18,829 bases of DNA, taken from Legionella genomosp. 1 (GTDB taxonomy: Bacteria > Pseudomonadota > Gammaproteobacteria > Legionellales > Legionellaceae). The stretch is taken from assembly GCA_945901965.1 (NCBI GenBank), contig CAMDMN010000011.1, positions 1 to 18,829 of the forward strand. Reading direction: 5' to 3'. The first letter of the stretch is position 1; every line of letters begins with the position of its first letter. A program made the position numbers and the translations under genes. Positions 1-7,103 of the stretch are shown here, piece by piece. The notes beneath the pieces were generated by a model, which saw nothing but the letters and a program-made list of their open reading frames with translations, was not told where the DNA came from and ran no database searches.

Positions 1-15
1 GTAAATTCACCTGTC

Positions 16-567
16 ATGCAATTTGTAAGAGCTAAAATTATTCAGTTAAGAAGCCCTTTATACGTTATTGGCGGAAAGGCTAAAGCATTGGAGATTGAAA
101 TTGCATGCGCATCGATTCCTGTTACCGAAAGACTAAATTATCCATTATATAAAAGCAACGAATTATCTTTTAAAAACAACGAATTATCTTTTGCATTAGC
201 CAATCCCCGCTTTGTTCCGCCACAAAAAACCGAAGAAAATACCTATAAATGTAAAAACTACAAAAATATATACAGAGGTATTATCCCAGAAACTATTAAT
301 CAACATCCTATAATGGATAAGATGAAAGCTTACAAAATAACATTAGAAAAAAGAAAAGGCAGTTATTGGGTTGATAAGATCAATGCCCTGGATTTTGCCA
401 TTAAGGCATTAGAAGAAAAAAAACCAATAGATCTAGTTATGTTTGAAACATACTTTCCTCTTTATGCCAGAGGCGTATTTTCACATCATGTAAAAGATTT
501 AATCAACGAAGCCATCGCGATAAGTAAAGAAATTCAACAGCAACCTAAACCAGGCTACTCTTGCTGA
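16..567 (+). CDS. Unrecognised protein, possibly the C-terminal part of a larger ORF
   Basis: I do not recognise this 183-residue product. The frame is open all the way to the window edge (positions 1-15 contain no stop) and no ribosome binding site precedes the ATG at 16, so the true start may lie outside the window and this may be the end of a longer protein. No signal peptide or clear membrane segment is visible. The middle is polar and rich in Lys, Asn and Tyr; the C-terminal third (about residues 120-175) looks helical. A seven-residue unit is repeated in tandem near residue 47 (SNELSFK then NNELSFA). The ending QPKPGYSC has no recognisable motif. Its position beside an LRR protein suggests an accessory or effector-rich region, but that is context only. 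It is probably a real gene because the frame is long in AT-rich DNA. Confidence 0.6.
   Translation: MQFVRAKIIQLRSPLYVIGGKAKALEIEIACASIPVTERLNYPLYKSNELSFKNNELSFALANPRFVPPQKTEENTYKCKNYKNIYRGIIPETINQHPIMDKMKAYKITLEKRKGSYWVDKINALDFAIKALEEKKPIDLVMFETYFPLYARGVFSHHVKDLINEAIAISKEIQQQPKPGYSC
154..195 (+). repeat. In-frame 21-bp tandem duplication
   Basis: Two adjacent 21-bp units share an identical 16-base core (156-171 and 177-192). Because 21 is a multiple of three, they encode two similar heptapeptides without breaking the frame. This suggests a recent slippage duplication. Confidence 0.8.
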
Positions 568-626
568 TAATGAAGTTACTAATGAAAATATCACTACCAG
601 AAAGAAAAAATAGATTAATCTTACCC

Positions 627-765
627 CAAAGTTTAAAAATAGCACAACGTAATGTAGGGTGGCGCAAAGGCGTGCAACGACGTGCCCACCAGTCGAGCTC
701 ATCTTGTCATTATGGTGGGCACGCTGCGCTTTGCACCACCCTACGCGTGTTATTTTTAAACTTTG
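627..765. repeat. 139-bp imperfect palindrome, MITE/REP-like
   Basis: The left arm runs from 627 to about 691 and the right arm from 713 to 765, around a short centre. The outer arms contain CAAAGTTTAAAAAT (627-640) and its exact complement (752-765). The inner arms carry GTAGGGTGG and GTGCCCACCA and their complements, with a few mismatches and a length difference. The GC-rich core contrasts with its AT-rich flanks. No coding sequence belongs to it, so a non-autonomous mobile element or REP-type repeat is the best description. It could also act as a transcription terminator between the flanking genes. Confidence 0.8.
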
Positions 766-850
766 ATGCTCCTGCCCTGTAAATCCCCCACTATATCTTG
801 CATTTTTTCAAAAAATGCTAGATGCTAATTACCCTCATTAGGAAAATAAT

Positions 851-2647
851 ATGCATTACAGTTTAATCGGCCGCTTGGTTGCTAAATCAGATAGCCAATG
901 CGTACAAATATTAAATGAAATTCCTGCTGGAACTTCATTGCTTGAATTAAGTTGGAATGAGTTAAATCAGATTCCTGGTACTGCTTTGGCTTTAATTTTA
1001 GATAAAATTCCTTTATCGGTTAATTCGCTTGATTTGAGTAATAATAATTTAGCTGATATGAGTTTTGCTGATTTAGCTAAAGCTATTGCAGCAATTTCAA
1101 AGGGGGTGAATTTTTTAGATTTAAGTTGGAATAATTTAGGTAAATTTAGTAGCTTGGAATTAAAGCAATTAATGCCAATTATTCCTCCTCATGTGCGTGA
1201 GCTAAATTTTACAGAAAATAATATATTTCTACATTCTCTAAATGAGCTTTTAGATATTTTTAATGCTATACCTAAAAATATAACCTCTATACACCTAGAT
1301 GTTGACGGTTTGCAACATAAATCTAAAGATGAGCTAAAAGCAATATTTTCAGCTTTGCCTTTAAATATTACCTCATTAAATTTAATTATAAATTTCCATG
1401 ATCAAGAGTTAGAGGCAGATTTAGCTGCTATTTTTGCATCTTTGCCTTCGCATATTCATAAAGTAAATATTAGTGGTAATGGGTTTCTACATAAAAATTC
1501 TGAAGATTTAGCTTTAATCTTTGCGTCTATTCCTATTACTGTTACTGAGCTATATTTAAGCCGGAATAAATTAGGACTTAAATCAGACGACGAATTAGTA
1601 AAAGCTATTGGTGGAATTCATAAATCTTTACGTTTTCTTAGTTTAAGTGGCAATCATTTAGCTAATAAGTCAGGCGCTCAATTGAAACCTGTATTTATGG
1701 CTATGCATGCAGGGCTTAAATCACTTGATTTATCTATGAATAATCTTGGGAAAAATAAGGCTTTAGAATTAATAGAAGCGTTTGCAGGAATTAATTCTAG
1801 TATTACAGCGCTTGCATTAAATGAAAATGACCTTTATTTAAGGGGAGGGCTAGAATTAGCAGAGCTTATGGCGTCATTGCCTAATAATTTGAAAGCACTT
1901 AATTTATCTCATAATGGTTTATATCGTAAATCTAAAGAAGACTTAGTAAAAATTTTCTCAGCTATTAATGTTAAAATTACTGATCTTAATTTAAGTTTTA
2001 ACGATCTTGGTTTACAAGCTGATACTGATTTAGAAAGATCAATTTCTTGGCTTCCTAAAAATTTAAAAAACCTTAATTTACGAAATAACGGACTTGGTAA
2101 AAAAACATCTACAGGCTTAGTTTTAATTTTTAATGCTATTACTAAAGGTTTAGAAGAGCTAGATTTATCTAGTAATAATTTTGATGTAATTTCAGGCCCG
2201 GGTCTTGCAGCAGCGCTCGCTAAACTTTCAATAAATTTAATTTCTTTAATATTATCTGAGAATAAATTAGGTTATAAAACAGTTGTAGGGCTTCAGGCAA
2301 TTATTGCTTCTTTACCAAAGGGAGTTACAAAACTAGATTTACGTAAAAATGAATTATCGCAAAAAACATCAGCTGAGTTAGCTATTATTTTTGCATCGTT
2401 TCCCGCTAATATTAGATCTATTGATTTAAGAGATAATTTCCTAAATACTAAAGAATATGCTAATGCAATTGCAGCGTTACCTAAGTCTGTAACCAAGATA
2501 GCTATTGATGATAGAGGCTTTATTTCAAGAACAGTATTTAGTGGCGCATTAGTTAAATTTGGATTTTTTGCGACAGGGAATAATCGTAAGGTTCATGATA
2601 GTGCTTTAATAGAAACAACAGAACTGCAAACATTAGGATTGGAGTAG
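851..2647 (+). CDS. Leucine-rich-repeat protein, candidate effector
   Basis: The 598-residue product is almost entirely LRR. From residue 28 to about 560 there are roughly 18 units of 29 residues with the pattern TxLxLSxNxLxxKSxxELxxIFxxIPxxI, for example LDLSNNNL, LNLSHNGL and LDLSSNNF. The 28-29 residue period with a helical second half resembles the ribonuclease-inhibitor LRR class, which forms a curved protein-binding scaffold. No signal peptide, membrane segment or enzymatic domain is visible. The last 40 residues are not LRR and end with several Glu (ETTELQTLGLE); glutamates near the C-terminus are common in Dot/Icm type IV substrates, but this is only suggestive. The start has AGGA at 840-843 upstream. 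A perfect inverted repeat at 800-818 (GCATTTTTT and its complement) lies in the leader. It is flanked by palindromes on both sides, so it is probably monocistronic. Repeat architecture is certain; an effector role is inferred. Confidence 0.9.
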   Translation: MHYSLIGRLVAKSDSQCVQILNEIPAGTSLLELSWNELNQIPGTALALILDKIPLSVNSLDLSNNNLADMSFADLAKAIAAISKGVNFLDLSWNNLGKFSSLELKQLMPIIPPHVRELNFTENNIFLHSLNELLDIFNAIPKNITSIHLDVDGLQHKSKDELKAIFSALPLNITSLNLIINFHDQELEADLAAIFASLPSHIHKVNISGNGFLHKNSEDLALIFASIPITVTELYLSRNKLGLKSDDELVKAIGGIHKSLRFLSLSGNHLANKSGAQLKPVFMAMHAGLKSLDLSMNNLGKNKALELIEAFAGINSSITALALNENDLYLRGGLELAELMASLPNNLKALNLSHNGLYRKSKEDLVKIFSAINVKITDLNLSFNDLGLQADTDLERSISWLPKNLKNLNLRNNGLGKKTSTGLVLIFNAITKGLEELDLSSNNFDVISGPGLAAALAKLSINLISLILSENKLGYKTVVGLQAIIASLPKGVTKLDLRKNELSQKTSAELAIIFASFPANIRSIDLRDNFLNTKEYANAIAALPKSVTKIAIDDRGFISRTVFSGALVKFGFFATGNNRKVHDSALIETTELQTLGLE

Positions 2648-2652
2648 TAAAT

Positions 2653-2755
2653 AGTACCGTAGCCTGGATGTAGCGAAGCGTAATCCGGGAAGTTTTTGCG
2701 CAAATATTACCAGAAATCCCGGATTACGCTTCGCTGCATCCAGGCTACATGTACT
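2653..2755. repeat. GTAGCCTGG-family palindrome downstream of the LRR gene
   Basis: Left arm GTAGCCTGGATG..CGAAGCGTAATCCGGG starts at 2659; its complement ends at 2748. AGTAC/GTACT pairs extend the palindrome to 2653-2755. Arms are long and nearly perfect around a roughly 25-nt centre. It starts 5 bp after the LRR stop codon and could form a strong hairpin, so it may also end that transcript. It shares its GTAGCCTGG ends with the repeat at 13944-14008 and its CGAAGCGTAATC core with 16213-16275. Confidence 0.85.
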
Positions 2756-2804
2756 GATGTGCTCCATACACTCACGGTTATGATTATTTTTTTTAAATTA
2801 TTTA

Positions 2805-2833
2805 TTGACCTGTAACGTTGCTAAGGGTATTAT
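2805..2833 (+). promoter_or_regulatory. Sigma-70 promoter of the tRNA cluster
   Basis: The -35 box TTGACC (2805-2810) and -10 box TATTAT (2828-2833) are separated by 17 bp; each matches consensus at five of six positions. The DNA after the -10 is GC-rich (TCCGGC), as expected for a stable-RNA promoter under stringent control. It lies 27 bp upstream of tRNA-Pro. Confidence 0.7.
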
Positions 2834-2860
2834 TCCGGCTCTGTCCTTGGGGCAGATTCA

Positions 2861-2937
2861 CGGGGTGTAGCGCAGCCTGGTAGCGCGCCTGCTTTGGGAG
2901 CAGGATGTCGGGAGTTCGAATCTCTCCACCCCGACCA
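2861..2937 (+). tRNA. tRNA-Pro (anticodon TGG)
   Basis: A 77-nt cloverleaf with acceptor stem CGGGGTG paired to its 3' side, D arm, T loop GTTCGAATC and encoded CCA. The anticodon stem CCTGC/GCAGG (from 2888) encloses loop TTTGGGA with TGG at 2895-2897. It is the first of four clustered tRNA genes, the same four specificities as the E. coli argX-hisR-leuT-proM cluster in a different order. Confidence 0.96.
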
Positions 2938-2962
2938 ATTTGTAAGAGTTAAGATTCATATT

Positions 2963-3039
2963 GCGCCCGTAGCTCATCTGGATAGAGCATCGGCCTTCTA
3001 AGCCGAGGGTAGCAGGTTCGAATCCTGCCGGGCGTACCA
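2963..3039 (+). tRNA. tRNA-Arg (anticodon TCT)
   Basis: A 77-nt cloverleaf beginning GCGCCCG, with T loop GGTTCGAATCC and encoded CCA. Anticodon stem TCGGC/GCCGA encloses loop CTTCTAA, anticodon TCT at 2997-2999, which reads AGA and AGG. The E. coli cluster carries a CCG-anticodon tRNA-Arg at the equivalent place; TCT here fits an AT-rich genome that uses AGA. Confidence 0.95.
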
Positions 3040-3096
3040 TACGCCAAGCAGTATTCTATGAATATGGGGAAGGTCCCTGTACGTTGAATAGTTTAT

Positions 3097-3173
3097 GGTG
3101 GGCGTAGCTCAGTTGGTAGAGCCCCGGGTTGTGATCCCGGTTGTCGTGGGTTCGAATCCCATCGTTCACCCCA
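3097..3173 (+). tRNA. tRNA-His (anticodon GTG)
   Basis: A 77-nt tRNA including the extra 5' G (position -1, at 3097) typical of tRNA-His, opposite C73. Anticodon stem CCGGG/CCCGG encloses loop TTGTGAT, anticodon GTG at 3131-3133. T arm GTGGGTTCGAATCCCAT; CCA is encoded. The acceptor stem has two G-T pairs but is otherwise complete. Confidence 0.95.
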
Positions 3174-3226
3174 AATTATCAATAAAAATCAATACGGAAT
3201 TAGAGTTAATAATTCCAAATCTGTTT

Positions 3227-3311
3227 GCGAAAGTGGCGGAACTGGTAGACGCACTGGATTTAGGTTCCAGCGGGGTAACCCGTGAGAGTTCGAGTCTCTC
3301 CTTTCGCACCA
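3227..3311 (+). tRNA. tRNA-Leu (anticodon TAG)
   Basis: An 85-nt class II tRNA with a long variable arm (CGGGGTAACCCG region), acceptor GCGAAAG/CTTTCGC and encoded CCA. Anticodon stem CTGGA/TCCAG encloses loop TTTAGGT, anticodon TAG at 3261-3263. It ends only 35 bp before the tig start codon with no terminator between, so tig may be read from the tRNA promoter. Confidence 0.95.
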
Positions 3312-3346
3312 TTTCATATGTGCATAAAATTTGAAGAGGTGATTAG

Positions 3347-4675
3347 ATGCAAGTTTCTGTTGAGACCTTGAAGGGTTTAGAGCGTAAAGTTTCTATTTCA
3401 GTGCCTACCAAAAAAGTAGAAGAAGAAGTAAGCTTACGTTTAAAAAATCTTGCTCGTAAAGTGAAAGTTAATGGCTATCGTCCTGGTCACGTGCCAATGA
3501 CTGTGGTTGTAAGTCGTTATTCAGATAGCGTAAGACAAGAAGTCGCAAGAGACATGGTGCAATCTACATTATATGAAGCTTTGCAGGAAAAGAATTTAAT
3601 ACCTGCTGGCACTCCTTATATTGAGCCAGGCCAAATTGAGAAAGACGTTGATTTTAAATACTCTGCTGTATTTGAAGTATATCCTGAAGTTAAAGTTGAA
3701 GAATTAAAGCAAGCTGAAGTTGAATTAATTAATGCTTCAGTAAAAGATGCTGATGTTAAAAAAATGCTCGATAAATTACGTGAGCAGAATAAAGATTGGA
3801 AAGAAGTATCTCGTGCTGTTAAATCTGGCGATAAAGTTACTATTGATTTCGTTGGTTTTCTTGGCGAAAAAGAGTTTGACGGTGGGGCGGCTAAAAATCA
3901 CGAATTAGAAATCGGATCTGGTTCCATGATTCCTGGGTTTGAAGATGGTCTTATTGGTGCTGAAAAAGATAAAGAGTTTGATTTAAAAGTTAAATTTCCT
4001 AAAGACTATAATCATAATGATTTAGCTGGTAAGGCTGCTGTATTTAAAGTAACTGTAACAAAAATAATGGAAGGCGAACTTCCAGCATTAGATGATGACT
4101 TTGCAGTTAAATTTAATATAAAAGAAGGCGGAGTTGACGCTTTAACTAAAGATATTAAGCAAAATATGGAGCGCGAACTTGAGCGTCGTATAAGCTCTTT
4201 AAATCGTGAAAATATATTTAATAAGTTATTAGAAAATAATAAATTTGATCTTCCTCTTTCATTAATTGATCAAGAAATTGCTCATTTGAAACATGAAATG
4301 TATCATCGAGTTTTTGGTCATGAACATAATGAAAATGAACAAATCCCTGATTTTCCAAGAGCTTTATTTGAAGAGCAAGCAAATAGACGAGTTCATTTAG
4401 GTCTATTATTTTCAGAATATGTAAAAAAACATGAAATCGTTGCTGGAAAAGATAGAGTTGATGCGATGATCGATAAATTAGCTAGTGCTTATGAAGCCCC
4501 TGAAGAACTACGTTCATGGTATCAAGGTGACAAAGAACGTATGGGTGAAATTGAAGCTTTAGTTTTAGAAGAAATTGTTTCTGAAAAAATTCTTGAAGAT
4601 GCTAAAGTAGTTAAGAAGAAAATGGACTATGATGCTGTAATGCATCCTAAAAAGGCTGATGAGAAAGGAGAGTAA
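3347..4675 (+). CDS. tig: Trigger factor, ribosome-associated chaperone
   Basis: Trigger factor binds the ribosome exit tunnel at protein L23 and shields nascent chains. The 442-residue length is close to E. coli Tig (432). The N-terminal ribosome-binding domain carries the signature GYRPGHVP (residues 43-50, family form GFRxGxxP). The FKBP-type peptidyl-prolyl isomerase domain spans about 160-245, with GDKVTIDFVGFLG and MIPGFEDGLIGA. The remaining C-terminal part forms the helical chaperone arms and contains the charged Asn/Lys/Glu-rich stretches expected there. A good ribosome binding site GAAGAGGT (3333-3340) precedes the ATG. clpP follows after 2 bp, so the two are certainly cotranscribed. 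No separate promoter is obvious between tRNA-Leu and tig. Confidence 0.97.
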   Translation: MQVSVETLKGLERKVSISVPTKKVEEEVSLRLKNLARKVKVNGYRPGHVPMTVVVSRYSDSVRQEVARDMVQSTLYEALQEKNLIPAGTPYIEPGQIEKDVDFKYSAVFEVYPEVKVEELKQAEVELINASVKDADVKKMLDKLREQNKDWKEVSRAVKSGDKVTIDFVGFLGEKEFDGGAAKNHELEIGSGSMIPGFEDGLIGAEKDKEFDLKVKFPKDYNHNDLAGKAAVFKVTVTKIMEGELPALDDDFAVKFNIKEGGVDALTKDIKQNMERELERRISSLNRENIFNKLLENNKFDLPLSLIDQEIAHLKHEMYHRVFGHEHNENEQIPDFPRALFEEQANRRVHLGLLFSEYVKKHEIVAGKDRVDAMIDKLASAYEAPEELRSWYQGDKERMGEIEALVLEEIVSEKILEDAKVVKKKMDYDAVMHPKKADEKGE

Positions 4676-4677
4676 GT

Positions 4678-5319
4678 ATGATGGATAATTCTTTAAGTTT
4701 GATAAGAAATACCAGCGGTCTTGTCCCGATGGTAATTGAACAAACTGCAAGAGGCGAGCGTTCTTATGATATATATTCACGGCTTTTGAAAGAACGTATT
4801 ATTTTTCTTTTAGGTGAAGTTGAAGACCATATGGCTAATCTTGTGGTTGCACAATTATTATTTTTAGAATCTGAAAATCCAGAAAAAGATATTTCTCTTT
4901 ATATTAACTCTCCAGGCGGCGTAGTAACTGCAGGACTTGCAATTTACGATACTATGCAGTTTATTAAGCCTGATGTTAGTACTTTATGTATTGGGCAGGC
5001 TGCATCAGCTGCTGCACTTTTATTATGCGCAGGAGCTGACGGTAAGCGTTATTGCTTGCCAAATTCAAGGGTGATGATCCATCAACCATTGGGTGGCTAT
5101 CGTGGTCAAGCAACGGATATTGAAATTCATGCCCGTGAAACTTTGGCAGTAAGAGAGCGCTTAAATAATATTATGGGTAAACATACTAAAAAAACACCTG
5201 AACAAATTATGCGCGATACTGAGCGTGATAATTTTATGAGTGCTACGCAAGCAGCTGATTATGGCTTAATTGATAAAGTCTTATATGATCGTGATGCACT
5301 TCAGGATGTTGCAAAATAG
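4678..5319 (+). CDS. clpP: ClpP, ATP-dependent Clp protease proteolytic subunit
   Basis: ClpP is the serine peptidase chamber (two stacked heptamers) that degrades substrates unfolded and fed by ClpX or ClpA. The 213-residue protein has the full catalytic triad: Ser110 in GQAASAAALLL, His135 in RVMIHQP and Asp184 in TERDNFMS, each one residue earlier than in unprocessed E. coli ClpP (111, 136, 185). YINSPGG (75-81) is the oxyanion-region motif. The N-terminal segment before about residue 14 is probably a propeptide removed by self-cleavage. The ribosome binding site AAGGAG (4665-4670) lies inside the end of tig; two consecutive ATG codons (4678 and 4681) are both possible starts. The gene starts 2 bp after the tig stop. 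Unlike the tight tig-clpP junction, clpX follows only after a 413-bp repeat-filled gap. Confidence 0.98.
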   Translation: MMDNSLSLIRNTSGLVPMVIEQTARGERSYDIYSRLLKERIIFLLGEVEDHMANLVVAQLLFLESENPEKDISLYINSPGGVVTAGLAIYDTMQFIKPDVSTLCIGQAASAAALLLCAGADGKRYCLPNSRVMIHQPLGGYRGQATDIEIHARETLAVRERLNNIMGKHTKKTPEQIMRDTERDNFMSATQAADYGLIDKVLYDRDALQDVAK

Positions 5320-5362
5320 ATGATTAGGTAATCATTAAAAAAATACCACTCCTCACCGCGAC

Positions 5363-5449
5363 CAAACCGAGCCGCGACCGTCAGGGAGTGGAGCAGTTCT
5401 CTTAAATCTAATTAACTGCTCCACTCCCTGATGGTCGCGGCTCGGTTTG
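5363..5449. repeat. CCGAGCC-family palindrome in the clpP-clpX gap
   Basis: Arms of 36 bp (5363-5398 and 5414-5449) match with a single mismatch around a 15-nt AT-rich loop. The core CCGAGCCGCGACCGTCAGG is shared with the palindrome at 16331-16408. It lies 43 bp after clpP and as RNA would form a very stable hairpin. It could protect the 3' end of tig-clpP mRNA or attenuate transcription into clpX. There is no U-run directly after it, so it is not a textbook terminator. Confidence 0.88.
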
Positions 5450-5480
5450 AAATGACTCAGATTTATTGCGCATAAACAAC

Positions 5481-5606
5481 CGCCATTAAATATCTAGAGT
5501 ATTTTCAGGTTAGGCCTTGGGCCTAACAAGGTTTCAGCACAGTGCCACACTCTGTTGGGCTAAGGCCCAACCTACATTATTAATTTGAACTTGATATTTA
5601 ATGAGG
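5481..5606. repeat. GTTGGGCC-family composite palindrome in the clpP-clpX gap
   Basis: The outer arms are 5481-5494 (CGCCATTAAATATC) and 5593-5606 (GATATTTAATGAGG). The inner arms are 5507-5528 and 5553-5573, and each inner arm is itself a small hairpin (GTTAGGCC/GGCCTAAC and GTTGGGC/GCCCAAC). A related half-element lies at 7021-7075, on the other side of clpX. Together with the preceding palindrome it fills most of the 413-bp gap between clpP and clpX; no gene is visible there. Confidence 0.75.
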
Positions 5607-5669
5607 TCTGCTTATTTAAATATTTTAATTAATTTTAAACAAATTCTTTAATTGTATTGAAAAGATGCC

Positions 5670-5695
5670 CTTGTAAATTCTAAAATAGCCCATAT
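5670..5695 (+). promoter_or_regulatory. Heat-shock (sigma-32-like) promoter of clpX
   Basis: CTTGTAA (5670-5676) matches the sigma-32 -35 box CTTGAAA at six of seven positions. GCCCATAT (5688-5695) matches the -10 box CCCCATNT at seven of eight. The spacer is 11 bp, at the short end of what sigma-32 accepts. It sits 38 bp upstream of the clpX start, in the only non-repeat part of the gap. This would let clpX be induced by heat independently of clpP. Confidence 0.5.
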
Positions 5696-5732
5696 ATCAT
5701 AAATTTATGGTCTTATGTAAAGGGGTTTGTAG

Positions 5733-7004
5733 ATGACTAAAGCAAGTAGCGGCAATGATGGCAAGATTTTGTATTGTTCATTTTGTGGAAAGAGCCAGAA
5801 TGAAGTTAAGAAATTAATTGCGGGGCCATCTGTTTTTGTATGTGATGAATGCGTCGATTTATGTAATGACATTATCCGGGAAGAAGTTAAGGATACTGAT
5901 AAAATCACATCGGAAATAAATTTACCTACACCAAAAGAAATTTCAGCGTTTCTAGATGAATATGTTATTGGTCAACCTCATGCAAAAAAGGTTTTATCAG
6001 TTGCTGTTTATAATCATTACAAGCGTATGCACCGTAAAACAGAAGATGGTGTCGAGCTTGGTAAATCAAATATTTTACTAATAGGTCCTACTGGTTGTGG
6101 TAAAACACTACTTGCCCAAACCTTGGCGCGCTTATTAAACGTTCCATTCACTATGGCTGATGCAACTACACTTACTGAAGCAGGCTATGTTGGTGAGGAT
6201 GTAGAGAATATAATTCAAAAACTATTACAAAAATGTGATTATGATGTTGCAAAAGCACAACAAGGTATTGTCTATATTGATGAAATAGATAAAATTTCAC
6301 GTAAATCTGATAATCCTTCTATCACACGCGATGTTTCAGGCGAAGGTGTGCAACAAGCTTTGTTGAAACTTATTGAAGGTACTATTGCATCAGTACCTCC
6401 TCAAGGTGGCAGAAAGCATCCTCAGCAAGAATTTCTTCAGGTCGATACTTCAAATATTTTATTTATTTGCGGCGGTGCTTTTGCAGGCCTTGATAAAGTT
6501 ATCCGTGAAAGATCAGAAAAATCAGGTATAGGCTTTTCAGCGCAGCTTAAATCTAAAAAAGATAATACTGATAATGAAAAAATAATAGAAGCACTTGAGC
6601 CTAATGATTTAGTTAAATACGGTTTGATCCCTGAGTTTGTTGGACGATTGCCAGTTGTAACGACACTTCATGAATTAGATGAGGCTGCTTTAATTGAGAT
6701 TTTAACAAAACCTAAAAATGCATTAACTAAGCAGTATCATGCTTTATTTAAAATGGAAAATGCTGACTTAGAGTTTCGTGAAGAAGCATTACACTTAATT
6801 GCAAAAAAAGCATTAATAAGAAAAGTAGGTGCACGGGGTCTGCGCTCAATTCTTGAGGACATACTTTTAGATACTATGTATGAACTTCCTTCGCTTGAAG
6901 GGGTAAATAAAGTTGTTGTTGATGAAAATGTTGTTGATAAAAATGGTAAGCCTATTTTAATTTATGCAAATGAAGAAATTAAAAAAACAGCGTCAGGTGA
7001 GTAA
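5733..7004 (+). CDS. clpX: ClpX, ATP-dependent unfoldase of the ClpXP protease
   Basis: ClpX is an AAA+ hexamer that recognises tagged substrates such as ssrA-tagged proteins, unfolds them and threads them into ClpP. In the 423 residues: the N-terminal zinc domain has Cys15, Cys18, Cys37 and Cys40; Walker A GPTGCGKT at 118-125; pore loop GYVG at 151-154; Walker B IDEID with Asp183-Glu184; and the ClpP-docking IGF loop at 266-268, so interaction with the neighbouring ClpP is intact. The C-terminal AAA+ small domain contains GARGLRSILE with the sensor-2 arginine. Ribosome binding site AAAGGGG (5719-5725) is 7 bp before the ATG. Its own promoter is likely because long palindromes separate it from clpP. 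lon follows after 99 bp. Confidence 0.98.
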   Translation: MTKASSGNDGKILYCSFCGKSQNEVKKLIAGPSVFVCDECVDLCNDIIREEVKDTDKITSEINLPTPKEISAFLDEYVIGQPHAKKVLSVAVYNHYKRMHRKTEDGVELGKSNILLIGPTGCGKTLLAQTLARLLNVPFTMADATTLTEAGYVGEDVENIIQKLLQKCDYDVAKAQQGIVYIDEIDKISRKSDNPSITRDVSGEGVQQALLKLIEGTIASVPPQGGRKHPQQEFLQVDTSNILFICGGAFAGLDKVIRERSEKSGIGFSAQLKSKKDNTDNEKIIEALEPNDLVKYGLIPEFVGRLPVVTTLHELDEAALIEILTKPKNALTKQYHALFKMENADLEFREEALHLIAKKALIRKVGARGLRSILEDILLDTMYELPSLEGVNKVVVDENVVDKNGKPILIYANEEIKKTASGE

Positions 7005-7020
7005 ATAATAAGCAAGATAT

Positions 7021-7075
7021 AGGTTGGGCCTTGGCCCAACAAATTTAAGCTAGATATTTAACTAGGTCCGCCTAG
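7021..7075. repeat. GTTGGGCC-family hairpins between clpX and lon
   Basis: GTTGGGCC-TT-GGCCCAAC (7023-7040) is a perfect 8-bp hairpin, followed by CTAGATATTTAACTAGG and a second hairpin CTAGG-TCCG-CCTAG (7062-7075). The same two parts occur in the element at 5481-5606, so this looks like half of that repeat. It lies between the clpX stop and the lon ribosome binding site. Confidence 0.75.
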
Positions 7076-7103
7076 CAGATCTTAAAAAGCACAAGGATTT
7101 ATT

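Noticed and set aside
561..782. Plus-strand 73-codon frame after the first ORF
   Set aside because: It starts at TTG inside the previous gene's end and runs through the 139-bp palindrome; composition is that of the repeat.
2858..3040. Minus-strand 60-codon frame across tRNA-Pro and tRNA-Arg
   Set aside because: Its peptide is the well-known artefact of translating tRNA genes in antisense (GFEPATLGLEG, VERFELPTSC); both tRNAs are intact.
3095..3334. Plus-strand 79-codon frame across tRNA-His and tRNA-Leu
   Set aside because: GVAQLVEPRVVIPVVVGSNP and VAELVDALDLGSSG are standard spurious translations of tRNA genes.
5363..5606. CRISPR array or riboswitch in the clpP-clpX gap
   Set aside because: The repeats are inverted rather than regularly spaced direct repeats, and no known riboswitch core is recognisable.
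7005..7103. Heat-shock promoter of lon
   Set aside because: I looked for CTTGAAA and CCCCAT-like boxes in the 99-bp gap and found no pair with acceptable spacing.
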